DNA of 64,000 nt from JADLHS01 sp039806955 (lineage in GTDB: Bacteria > Verrucomicrobiota > Verrucomicrobiia > Limisphaerales > JADLHS01), in the NCBI GenBank assembly GCA_039806955.1, contig JBDHQI010000017.1, positions 22,643 to 86,642 of the forward strand. Direction: 5' to 3'. The stretch's first letter is position 1. Each line of letters starts with the position of its first letter. A program made the position numbers and the translations under genes. Below the pieces are notes generated by a model, which saw nothing but the letters and a program-made list of their open reading frames with translations, had not been told where the DNA came from and did no database searches. This document shows, in pieces, positions 52,079 through 62,000 of this stretch.

Positions 52079-53677
52079 ATGTCTGGTTACAGGACTGACT
52101 TTTCAGCCTATTGGACGAAAGGCGCGAGCGTAACCGTTGCTGTATTAGCGGCTTTGATTTTTAGTTGTTCTTTGGCTACAGCAAAAACCAACTATGTCAA
52201 TTCGGTGGTAGGGAATGACGCTAACAGCGGCGATACGCCCGCTACCGCTTGGCGATCATTTACCACCGCTCTCTCACGGCTCGCGTCAGGAGACGTGTTG
52301 AATTGTTCGGGAGACTGGACGATTACGTCGTCGTTTACTTGTTCGACACCTAACATCATCGTTTTGGGCAATGGTGTTTCGACGCTGACCGTTCGGGGTA
52401 ACGCGACTTCCGGAACGTTGGTGTTCTCTGGCAGCGGCACTGTTTTTCGAGGGTTTGACATTCAGTCTCCTTATACGCCAACTGGGGAAGGGCATGCGCT
52501 GGTCGCCATCCGTGGCAACAACTCATTGGTGGCCGATCATAAAATCCACGATTACGCCTCCATCAATACTTACGATGCCGTCATTTTCATGGTGAACGCG
52601 AACTCTTGCGTGGTCTCAAACATGTTTTTTTACAACATGAAGGATCGGGACTTGTTCCGGGTTTGGGGCGTTAACAATGTTTTCACAAGTTGCACGTTTT
52701 CCAACTGTACCAACCCTGGCAACGGCCCCCACGCGGACATCTTTCAAACGTGGTGGACGGGTTCGCAGATCTGGAGCAATGTGATTGAACGCTGCTACTT
52801 CGTAAACTCGTCGCAGGCGACGTTTCAGTTGAAAGGCACGCCGGACAACGTTAATTGCAATCCCGACAAGGAGGGATACTGGACCATTCGCAACAATATT
52901 TTCAATAATTGTAAGGCGTGGCCGGTCATCAGTACGGATAATTTTCGCTTTTACAACAACCTGCTCTACAAAACTGGTACAGGACAGTATCCGCTCTTCA
53001 TCATCGCCGACCCTTGCTTGAATCGTGGGCGTTACTACAACAATGTCTTGGTGGACTCTTATTGCGAGTTGGGCGCAAGCCCATCCTACGGCTACAATGC
53101 CTTCACACGTTCAGACGCTCGGTGGGGTGGCACGGGAGATTTTGTAACGACTGAAGCCGCATGCAAGTTTGTGAATCCGGCGGCAGGTAATTTCCGCTTG
53201 CAGGCGGGCAGCAGTTTGATTGGTAAGGGTATGAACTTAAGTGGTGATGCCAATATGTCGAATGTTGATTTTGATGGCAACATTCGACCGACTTTGGGTG
53301 CGTGGGACTTGGGGCCGTTTCAATTTGGTGCGGGCATTGGAGAAAATCAGCCGCCCGTCGTCAGTGCTGGAAATGCCATCCATCTTTATCTACCAACCAA
53401 CAACGTAACGCTCAACGGTTCAGCCACCGATCCGGAAGGCATGCCGCTCACGTTGAACTGGTCGCAAGTCAGTGGCCCAGCCATAATGACATTTGGCTCA
53501 CCATCAGCGGCGGTTACAACCGCTACGTTCCCCACGAACCTAGGCACGTACGTTCTTCGATTCGCGGCAAATGATGGGGTACATTCCAATTTTGCCGAAG
53601 TGCAAGTAACGATCCATCCGCCCATTATATTGCCGGATCCTCCGACTAACCTGAGAATACTGGTTAATGGTCCATGA
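52079..53677 (+). CDS. Secreted right-handed beta-helix protein with PKD/cadherin-like tail
   Basis: 532 residues from the ATG at 52079, chosen because it places a signal segment (GASVTVAVLAALIFSCSLAT) at the N-terminus; the frame is open from 51941. A parallel beta-helix region (about 35-410) has ladders such as NSCVVSNMFFYNMKDRDLF, SCTFSNCTNPGNG and NNIFNNCK. A PKD-like domain (about 425-515, LTLNWSQVSGPA) follows and the protein ends PPTNLRILVNGP. It may be a polysaccharide lyase or hydrolase of the locus, but I see no named catalytic motif. The stop overlaps the next start by four bases. Confidence 0.75.
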   Translation: MSGYRTDFSAYWTKGASVTVAVLAALIFSCSLATAKTNYVNSVVGNDANSGDTPATAWRSFTTALSRLASGDVLNCSGDWTITSSFTCSTPNIIVLGNGVSTLTVRGNATSGTLVFSGSGTVFRGFDIQSPYTPTGEGHALVAIRGNNSLVADHKIHDYASINTYDAVIFMVNANSCVVSNMFFYNMKDRDLFRVWGVNNVFTSCTFSNCTNPGNGPHADIFQTWWTGSQIWSNVIERCYFVNSSQATFQLKGTPDNVNCNPDKEGYWTIRNNIFNNCKAWPVISTDNFRFYNNLLYKTGTGQYPLFIIADPCLNRGRYYNNVLVDSYCELGASPSYGYNAFTRSDARWGGTGDFVTTEAACKFVNPAAGNFRLQAGSSLIGKGMNLSGDANMSNVDFDGNIRPTLGAWDLGPFQFGAGIGENQPPVVSAGNAIHLYLPTNNVTLNGSATDPEGMPLTLNWSQVSGPAIMTFGSPSAAVTTATFPTNLGTYVLRFAANDGVHSNFAEVQVTIHPPIILPDPPTNLRILVNGP

Positions 53678-55323
53678 AAGAGGCGGTAATGACAATTCCT
53701 AGTCTTGATGTAACAATGAAAGCAAGCATACTTCAAACTTCCCGATTCTTAACTCTTTTGCTTCTGCTCTCGGTTGCCTCGGCTTCGGCGGCGAATCGTT
53801 ACGTGCGCACGGGCGCAACCGGCAGCAACAACGGCACGGATTGGGCCAACGCTTACACCAGCCTGCCCAACGCCTTGACCCGGGGTGATACTTACTACAT
53901 TGCCGATGGCAGTTATGGCGGTTACACGTTCGACGATGCGCGGTCGGGTTCGACGTATATTTACATCAAGAAAGCGACGATTGCCGATCACGGCACAGAT
54001 ACGGGTTGGGACGATTCTTACGGTGACGGCATGGCGGAATTTGCCGCGTTGAAATTTGCCAGTCCGCCCGGTGGCAATGGCGGTTATTACGATGTCAGCG
54101 GTTACAGCCCAACCATGCCGCGCCAGATCGGGTTCAAGATTACAACGACCTGGCACCAGACTTCGATTGACTACACCTATTACGACACGGGGCATCATCC
54201 TTATTGCGCTTGGCGGTACATTGAATTTGCCGGGCCGGGTGGCAGCGATAATTACAACAGTGGCTCAAGCCCGTGGCTTTATGCCATTTACGCCCACGGC
54301 AACAGCGGCTCTTACGACACCTCGCACATGTTGGTCAGCCATTGCTACATGCACGGGATTACGACTTTCTTTCAGGATAACACCGGCAACGATTACATGA
54401 CGGTGGAATACAGCGATTTGTGTGACAGCCGCGAAGTGGGCGAAGATCACGGAAATATATGGTGGGTGGCGAGTCGTTACGGAACATTCCGCTACAATCG
54501 CGTTCACAATTACAATGTGGAAGGATTGTATTTTGGCGGCAGCACTACGGGCTGGGAGATTTACGGCAATGTGTTTTATGACGGGGTGGGGGTCGCTCGC
54601 GGGATTGAATTTCGCGATCCGCAGACGCAATCGAACATGAAGATTTACAACAATACCTTTGTGAACCTGCCGTTGGGCGCGGTGCGGGCGATGAATGGCG
54701 CAAAGACGAGCGACATCGAGATCAAGAATAACGTCTTCGTTTCAGCGGGGCTCAGCTTGGAGAACGGCGGGAGCGGGATCACGCAAGCCAATAACCTCAC
54801 CACGAACACCAGCTTTTTCTTGGATTACGCGAACCGCGATTTCAGGCCGAAGTCAAATGTTACGGGAAGCAATTTGGGAGCGAATTGGAACACGGACCCG
54901 AACGGAGCAACGCGGATAACGTGGACAGTCGGCGCGTATGAACATGGCAGTGAAGGCGCTGGCGGTGGTGGTGGCTCGGATACGAAAGCGGAAGTTTCCG
55001 CGGTGCCCGACAGTCGAGATTTTGGCTCGGTTGCGGTGGGAGCTACGAGTGACCTCTCTTTTACAGTACAGAATACAGGTGGAGATACTTTGACAGGAAA
55101 AGCCACAGTGTCAGCGCCATTCAGCATTGTTTCAGGAGGAACATACAATTTGAAGGCCGGACAAAGTCAGATAGTGACCGTTCGTTATAGTCCGACGGCG
55201 GCGGGTAGCTATTCGCAACTTGTAACCTTGACGGGAGGCAATGGTGCGCTGGTCACGGTCAGCGGGTTTGCGTACACAGTTCTTGGTCCGCCGTCAGACT
55301 TGCGCTTGCTTACGGCGCAATGA
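53674..55323 (+). CDS. Second secreted beta-helix protein with a choice-of-anchor/SPD-2-Hydin-like domain
   Basis: 549 residues if the coupled ATG at 53674 is used; ATGs at 53689 (after AAGAGGCGGTA) and 53716 are also plausible. The signal peptide is FLTLLLLLSVASASAA. A beta-helix covers about 35-420 (MKIYNNTFVNLPLGAV, DIEIKNNVFVSAG), a Gly-rich linker follows (GAGGGGGSD), then an Ig-like domain of the SPD-2/Hydin type (about 445-535, DFGSVAVGATSDLSFTVQN). The end reads GPPSDLRLLTAQ, like its neighbour's end. The pair probably acts on the polymer outside the cell; enzyme activity is not shown. Confidence 0.75.
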   Translation: MKEAVMTIPSLDVTMKASILQTSRFLTLLLLLSVASASAANRYVRTGATGSNNGTDWANAYTSLPNALTRGDTYYIADGSYGGYTFDDARSGSTYIYIKKATIADHGTDTGWDDSYGDGMAEFAALKFASPPGGNGGYYDVSGYSPTMPRQIGFKITTTWHQTSIDYTYYDTGHHPYCAWRYIEFAGPGGSDNYNSGSSPWLYAIYAHGNSGSYDTSHMLVSHCYMHGITTFFQDNTGNDYMTVEYSDLCDSREVGEDHGNIWWVASRYGTFRYNRVHNYNVEGLYFGGSTTGWEIYGNVFYDGVGVARGIEFRDPQTQSNMKIYNNTFVNLPLGAVRAMNGAKTSDIEIKNNVFVSAGLSLENGGSGITQANNLTTNTSFFLDYANRDFRPKSNVTGSNLGANWNTDPNGATRITWTVGAYEHGSEGAGGGGGSDTKAEVSAVPDSRDFGSVAVGATSDLSFTVQNTGGDTLTGKATVSAPFSIVSGGTYNLKAGQSQIVTVRYSPTAAGSYSQLVTLTGGNGALVTVSGFAYTVLGPPSDLRLLTAQ

Positions 55324-55458
55324 CCTTAACGACGGCCAAAGAGAGAGATTACCGTAAGGGAGTATTGCTTTGTTTTCGCGTCGTCTCGTTTTAGGGGTAC
55401 TCTTACGTTAGCCGAAAGTCTTGATGTTGGCGGTAGAAACTTGCGCATACTTCAAAAG

Positions 55459-56628
55459 ATGAATAGCTCGACGGGGGTGATTGTTTTGGGTGGGGAATAT
55501 CAAGCGTTGGGGCTGCTTCGGCAGTTGCGCGCGGAAAAAATTCCCTGCGCGCTCGTGGATCAGGATACTTGGGGCGTGGCGCGCTTTTCGCGATACCGCT
55601 GTCCGTTCCATAACTCGCCCTGGTACACTAGCGACGAGTTCTGGCCGTGGCTCGTGGCCTTGGCTCAAAAAAATAATTATCTCGGCTGGGCGCTCATCCC
55701 GACTGATGACGAACAGGTGCGACAAATCGCGCTGCATTTCAAGGAGGCGACGGAATTTTTCCGCACCGGCGGATTGCCGTGGAACGAATACCAGCTGATT
55801 TATGACAAGCGCGCTAATTACGAATGGTGTCTGAAACATGGCGTGACGACCCCCACCTCATTCGCACCACAATCGCGCGCTGACTGTCCAGGCAGTGACC
55901 TTCCTTTCCCGCTGATTATCAAACCGGCGTTCAAGCGCAATTACAGCAAGCATTGCAAGGCCAAGGCCATCCGGGTGGAATCGGCTGCCGAAATGGAAAC
56001 GGTGCTCGCCGGCCCGCTGGCGGAAGTGCCGGTGGATGAGTTGTTATATCAGGAGATTGTTCCTGGCGATGGCCGCTATCAGTGGTCATATGCGGGATTG
56101 TTCGATAATGGCCAGCCAGTAGCGGCATTCACCGCGTGCCGTCGTCGGCAGCATCCACCGGATTTTGGACGGGCCAGCACTTACGTAACGGCTGAACACG
56201 ACCTGGAAGTGGAGCAAGAAAGTCGGCGTGTGATGGAAATTTTAAACTTTACTGGGTTGGCCGAAGTGGAGTGGAAACGCGATCCCCGCGACGGGAGGTT
56301 GAAATTTTTTGAAGTCAATGCCCGTTCGTGGGGCTGGCATTCGCTCGGTTCACCGGTGGTTGGCAACCTACCGAAGATGTATTTCGATTTGCTCAACGGC
56401 CGCGCCGTCACGCCGGTCACACCGCAGTACGGCTGGCGCTGGGTAAAGCATGTCACAGATATTCCCGTCGCTGTAGATTTGTGGCGGCGAAAGGAGTTGA
56501 GTGTTGGAAGTTATTTACGCAGTTTGCGCGGGAAAACAGTGTGTTGTGAATGGAGTAAAGGAGATCCGTGGCCGTTCTTCCTGCAATGGACGTTGGTGCC
56601 GTATCTCATGGTCAAACGCGGTTATTAA
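55459..56628 (+). CDS. ATP-grasp carboxylate-amine ligase-like protein
   Basis: 389 residues from the ATG at 55459. The N-terminal pre-ATP-grasp domain is GVIVLGGEYQALGLLRQL. The ATP-grasp core has FPLIIKPAFKR (Lys), LLYQEIVPGDG and LAEVEWKRDPRDG with FFEVNARSWGWH as metal-binding residues. Members of this kind sit in exopolysaccharide and exosortase loci and are thought to form amide bonds. It is followed after six bases by a phosphatidylserine-decarboxylase-like gene. Confidence 0.83.
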   Translation: MNSSTGVIVLGGEYQALGLLRQLRAEKIPCALVDQDTWGVARFSRYRCPFHNSPWYTSDEFWPWLVALAQKNNYLGWALIPTDDEQVRQIALHFKEATEFFRTGGLPWNEYQLIYDKRANYEWCLKHGVTTPTSFAPQSRADCPGSDLPFPLIIKPAFKRNYSKHCKAKAIRVESAAEMETVLAGPLAEVPVDELLYQEIVPGDGRYQWSYAGLFDNGQPVAAFTACRRRQHPPDFGRASTYVTAEHDLEVEQESRRVMEILNFTGLAEVEWKRDPRDGRLKFFEVNARSWGWHSLGSPVVGNLPKMYFDLLNGRAVTPVTPQYGWRWVKHVTDIPVAVDLWRRKELSVGSYLRSLRGKTVCCEWSKGDPWPFFLQWTLVPYLMVKRGY

Positions 56629-56634
56629 AGTTTT

Positions 56635-57441
56635 ATGAATGATTGGATGATTATCGGTGGCGGAGCGGCGGTCGGAGTGGCCGTGCTTTGGGCGGCGTCG
56701 GTGAAATGGTGCATTCAGCCCCGCTTCACTGCGCTCATGCTGAGTGTGGGTGCTGTCTGCGGCATCGCCGTTGGCTGTTTGATAAACCGGGCCAGTTGGC
56801 CGCAAATTGTGGTTTTCCTCGTCGTGCCCGCCGTGCAACTTGCGTTCTACATTGGCTTCATCGCGTGGCGCTTTTACCGCGATCCGGAGCGTACGCCGCC
56901 GCCGGATCCGGCCATCGTAGTGTCGCCGGCGGATGGCAAGATTATTTATATTCGGAAACTGCCGGCCAACGGTGTGCTGCGATGTGATAAGAAAGGTGCA
57001 CAACTCTATCTTGATGAACTGGAAAAATCATCACTTGTCGCGCAGGAACTCTGGCAGGTTGGGATTTCAATGGTATTCACGGATGTCCACATCAACCGAT
57101 CCCCCATTGCCGGCAAGGTGGTTATTGCCCACCATCGGCCAGGCAAATTTTGGTCGCTGCGGATTCCCGAGGCCATCAACGTTAACGAGCGGCAGACCAT
57201 GCTCTTTGATAACGGAAAATTTCAAGTTGCGCTTGTTCAGATTGCGTCACGCCTCGTTCGGCGCATCGAGGCCTATGTCAAAGAGGGACAACAGCTTGAT
57301 ATCGCCCAGCGCATAGGGATGATCAAATTTGGCTCCCAAGTAGACCTGTTTCTGCCTGTCAATGTAATCCCATTGCTCAATGTCAAAGAAGGCGATGAAT
57401 TGGTCGCTGGCGAAACTGTGATGGGGAAATTTACTAGGTAG
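56635..57441 (+). CDS. Phosphatidylserine decarboxylase-like protein
   Basis: 268 residues. Two or three N-terminal membrane segments, then WRFYRDPERTPPPDP and VSPADGKIIYI, the typical entry of PSD proteins, TDVHINRSPIAGKV, and FGSQVDLFLP near the C-terminus, where the Gly-Ser bond should be cleaved to make the pyruvoyl group. Residues needed for self-processing appear present. It could make phosphatidylethanolamine, but its place in a sugar locus next to an ATP-grasp ligase suggests decarboxylation of a serine-containing intermediate. That is inference. Confidence 0.83.
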   Translation: MNDWMIIGGGAAVGVAVLWAASVKWCIQPRFTALMLSVGAVCGIAVGCLINRASWPQIVVFLVVPAVQLAFYIGFIAWRFYRDPERTPPPDPAIVVSPADGKIIYIRKLPANGVLRCDKKGAQLYLDELEKSSLVAQELWQVGISMVFTDVHINRSPIAGKVVIAHHRPGKFWSLRIPEAINVNERQTMLFDNGKFQVALVQIASRLVRRIEAYVKEGQQLDIAQRIGMIKFGSQVDLFLPVNVIPLLNVKEGDELVAGETVMGKFTR

Positions 57442-57767
57442 AATACCCGGATCTTCATACCTTGCTTGTACCGGCAAAGGGTTAAGTATTCGTGGAATCG
57501 GCTAACTCGGTGATGGAGGGTGGTTACCCTTCATATTCAAAATAATAGTTCAATCCTAGAAGCTCAGGTTACTCGTGATAATTGTCAGCTATTGGTGCGG
57601 TTGCTACAAATGGTGGCAGGATGTAGGTTTGATTCTCTTTCAGACGGCGATTGTCGATTGCATAGCTGCCATAGCTAAAAACGAGTGATTGAATGGTTTT
57701 TGGCTCAAGGCAGGGTTGGTGCGGAATCGCTACTGAATAATCGGTGACTTCATTTACCCAGGATTTT
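57442..57767. other. Intergenic region, no gene seen
   Basis: About 325 bases of lower-GC DNA between the decarboxylase-like gene and the next glycosyltransferase. No RNA gene or hairpin with a T run was recognised. Confidence 0.5.
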
Positions 57768-58847
57768 ATGGACAAGCCTTTGATCAGTTTTGTCATTGTA
57801 ACTTACAACCAGGAAAAACTCGTTCACGAAGCGGTTGAAAGCGCTTTGGCACAGACCTATTCTCCTTTGGAAATCATCATTTCCGATGATGCCTCCAAAG
57901 ACCGGACGTTTGAGGTTATTCGTCAAACAGTGGCTGACTACAAAGGACCGCATGCGATCCGGCTGAATCGGAACGATTCGAACCTCGGCATGGGGCGACA
58001 TCTCAATCGCGTGATGGAACTATGCGCGGGCGAATTAGTAATCGCTCAGGCCGGCGATGACATTTCAGTGCCCGAGCGAGCTGAGGTGACCCATCAAGCT
58101 TGGGAAAAATCAGGCCGTCGGGCGACTTCGGTGTTTTCAAGCTACACGACTATTTTCATCAATGGCGAAGTTCAGGGCGTTGGTGGATTGCGCGGCGATT
58201 GTGCTGATGATCGTCTTTGCTGGCCCTTGATGGGGAGCTTATTCCAGTTTTTATCCTCATCCCAGCCCGTTGTGAACGGACCTGCTCATGCGTTTTCGCC
58301 AGAGTTGTTTCGTTATTTCGGTCCCTTAAAATCGGATCTCGAAGATTTGGTGCTGTCTTTCCGGACTTTGGCGATAGGCGAGTTGCTCTATGTCCATCGG
58401 CCGCTGGTGAAATATCGGCGGCATGAACACAACATGTCGTTCTTTGTAGGGTGGGATGATACCCGGTCGTTTGAGCATCGGGAACGGAGGCTACTTTGGG
58501 TCAATCGACAAAGCGTGGCGGCTTACGACACGATGCTTTCCGATATCGAGGTGCTTTGCTCAAATGGGCGCATCACCTCGGCGGAGCGGGACTCGTTGGT
58601 GGCGGAGGCGCTTCGTATTCGACGTTACTATGCCGTGGAGTTGCGGATGATGGAAAGCCGGAATGTTTTCACTCGGTTCGGGGTAATCTTTCGGACCGCT
58701 AGGCAAGGCCACCTCCGCTGCGCCTTGCGGTGCAGTGTGCGTGTTTTGCCAAGCAGACTTTATAAAGCACTGTATTTGCTTCGAGGTCAGTGGCGGAAAT
58801 GGAGGAATAGACCGTCTTCTGCAACAACTCCGGTAAAGATTCCGTAG
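57768..58847 (+). CDS. Family 2 glycosyltransferase
   Basis: 359 residues. The ATG at 57768 follows CCAGGATTTT. It has SFVIVTYNQEKLVHEAVESA, ISDDASKDRTFEVI and a metal site in IAQAGDDISVPERA. The C-terminal 130 residues are basic and helical. It is the last cytoplasmic sugar enzyme before the giant secreted protein. Confidence 0.88.
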   Translation: MDKPLISFVIVTYNQEKLVHEAVESALAQTYSPLEIIISDDASKDRTFEVIRQTVADYKGPHAIRLNRNDSNLGMGRHLNRVMELCAGELVIAQAGDDISVPERAEVTHQAWEKSGRRATSVFSSYTTIFINGEVQGVGGLRGDCADDRLCWPLMGSLFQFLSSSQPVVNGPAHAFSPELFRYFGPLKSDLEDLVLSFRTLAIGELLYVHRPLVKYRRHEHNMSFFVGWDDTRSFEHRERRLLWVNRQSVAAYDTMLSDIEVLCSNGRITSAERDSLVAEALRIRRYYAVELRMMESRNVFTRFGVIFRTARQGHLRCALRCSVRVLPSRLYKALYLLRGQWRKWRNRPSSATTPVKIP

Positions 58848-59047
58848 CATCACGGTAACCCTTCCGTATTTAGAGGATATGCAAAGTCGTCAAACCCGCG
58901 TATAGTGAGCAATGGCTTGTTGCAAGTTTTACTTGGTTGTCGTGGATGGTGTTGTAATTCCGAAGTTTTGAGAATGTTTTTGGCCTCACAAGTGGAATTA
59001 TCTGCGATTTCGGCAAGTAATTAAGATCAATTTTGATGCGATTGTTT

Positions 59048-62000
59048 ATGCCTATTTGGAAAAAAGAGATTATCCTTGGTAAAACTGAATGCCCTCCCCA
59101 TCTATCGTTTTGGGAATGTTTGATCAAATCCATGTTGACGGTCGGATGTTTTACCTTCGGGGTGCTTAACGCCGTTTGTCAGACCACGAACACGATTAAT
59201 TTCACCTACGCGAACCGGGCGGCGTTCTTGGCCGGCGGCTGGGATTTTTTGGCTCGCAACCCGGATGGAACCACGCGCAATACTGAAATCACCAGTGGCA
59301 CGGTTCCACCGGACGTTTCATATAACCAAACATTGCATTCCTGCTACTTGCGTGTCCCGGCGGATGCGGGAGATATGTGGGCCTCGGCCAACAACACCCG
59401 AAACACAATCTTTCGGGATCTGGAAACCAACTGGATGAGTGTGCGTCTGGAGGTAAATTTCGCCCCAACGCAACCCTACCAGCAGGTCAACCTGATGATA
59501 TATCAGGACGATGACAATTATATTGAGGTCGGAAGAGTTTGTGGTTACCCGGAGGAACAACTTGTGGGTTTTACCCGTGAAGTGAACGGCGCGCCAGTGA
59601 CGTATGCCGAGTTATCCGTTGCGGCGACGAATTTGCAACTGCGCCTTGATCGGGACTTGCAGTTTGGCGATATCAGCGGCTTTTATTCGCTGGATGGGAC
59701 GAATTGGGTGGCCTTGGGCAATGTGACGCAAGGATTGATCAATCCTCGTTTAGGCATTTGGGTGGGTGGGTCGCCGAGTGAATTTCCCAACGCTGATTTG
59801 CGACGGTTGCAGATTATAACCGCCGATACGGCCGTGGTGACCACGCTTGTGTTGCAGCCAACGGAACTTGTCTTTAGTACGGTAGCGGGACAAACTTTGA
59901 CCAACTACCAGAAACTCCGTGTCAACCATCGCGGCCCACAGCGTTTGGCCTGGAGTGTCACCAACCTCCCAACCTGGTTGACGCTGACCGCCACCAACGG
60001 ACTGACCACCGGAGAACTCAACGCTTCTGTAAATGCGACCGGGTTGGCCGCCGGGGTATATCAAGCGACACTTCAGTTTGTTGCTTCTGGCGCGACTAAT
60101 AATCCACAACCCTTGAAGGTGAGTTTGGTGGTCAATCCTGAATCACGAGTGACATTACCTGATTGGAAGGGCGGTAAGAGTGGCGCGTTAAGCATCTCGG
60201 TAGATGATGGAGGGAACGCTATGTACGGTCTGTTGCGAGACAATGGCTACAGCGGCACGTATTTAATGAATGGTACAACTGCGCCATCATTTTATGACGA
60301 CTACTATACGAACGGAATGGAACTGGGGTGTCACTTAGTGGATCACCTCTGCACGATTTTTGAAGGTTCCAATCTGCTTTATGAGCTTGAGGCCAATATC
60401 AATGGCTTGGCGGCGACAACAATCCAACCCGCCGCCGATATCATCACCCTAGCTTGGCCTTGTGGGATAGCCAACGGTGACATGCGAGGGCGGGCTGGCG
60501 AATACTTCCTTGCAATCCGAGGCTATAACATCAATCAATTGGAGGATCCGACGCCCTCCGATTTCATGGAGTTGAAGAATTTCAATTCGCATGAACACGA
60601 TCCGCATGATTACAACGCCGCCGCACCGGACAACCCGGCCGACTTAAAAACCGTGGTGGACGCGGCAATTGCGCAGGGCAAATGGGCCAACTTGGTCTTC
60701 CACGGTTACGACAACGACGATGGAGCGGTGGCATATTCAGTCGGTAAGGACATCTGGGTTTCCTCGATCGGTGCGGTTACAAAGTATATCTATCAGCGGG
60801 ACCGGACTGTGATTTCGAACTATCTGGAAACGGTGGGGCAGGTTCGCTTTGATTGTTATCGGCTGCCGATTGCGGCGTCGCGCGTGCGTAGCTTCGAAAG
60901 CGCGATCAGCACCAACGACACCGTGACTCTGGCGGTGTCATTGGGCGGTATCGGGGTGATTTCAAATTTGACCGTGAACGGAGTCAGCACGACGAATTAC
61001 ACGACCCGGACTGTTGGGGACAACACGATGCTCTATTGGGACACCGTGATGACGACGACCCCACAGCAGGTGGTCCTGACTTTACCCTCCACAACTAATT
61101 TGCCGCCAGTGCTTGCGCCCAATGCAAATGTGGTGATTGCGGAAGGTCAATTGCTCATAATTACCAATACGGCGGTGGACCCCGAAACCAATGCCATGAC
61201 CTTTAGTTTGGGGGCTGGTGCTCCTGCTGGAATGAACATGACCCCGGACGGAATATTAACCTGGACTCCGGATGAGACCTGCGGCGGCTTAAATTATACG
61301 GTTCAGGTAATTGTTACTGACAACGGTTTTCCCTCCCGCAGCGCCACCAACAGTTTTATGGTGACCGTTGATGAATGGAATGAAGCTCCGATTCTACCTT
61401 CCCTGGCAAATCGCACCTCATATGGTCAAGCTTTGGTGCAAGTCGTTAATACCGCCACGGATGCTGACCTTCCGGCCAATTCGCTCAGCTATGCCCTGCT
61501 AGCCGCACCGGCGAATGCTTCCATCAATTCCGCTGGCATCATTACTTGGTCTCCCTCGGCCGCACAGGTGCCGAGCACCAACCTATTCACGACGGTGGTT
61601 ACTGATGCCAATCCTACTGCGGTAAATGCCACCAGTCTGAGCGCTACCAATCAGTTTGCGGTAGTAGTTTTAACGAGTCCGCTAGTTTTGCCTGAGCAGG
61701 TCGATCGCGTAATCAATGAGTTGACCACGCTTACTGTAACCAATACCGCCACCGATCCAGAAATATCAGATCCTGCAAATGTCGGTTCGTTTACAACAAA
61801 TTCGATTAATTTTACCTATGCCAGCCGTGCGGCGTTGCTGGCGGATGGGTGGAGCTTTATCGCCAAGTCGCCCGATGGCTTGCCGCGGGATACCGAACAA
61901 GTTGCCGGCGCCGTAGTGTCGTACGATCAGACCCTCCATCCTGGTTCACTGCGGGTTCCGGTTGATGAGGGGGATTTATGGCAATCGGCAAATGACACGC

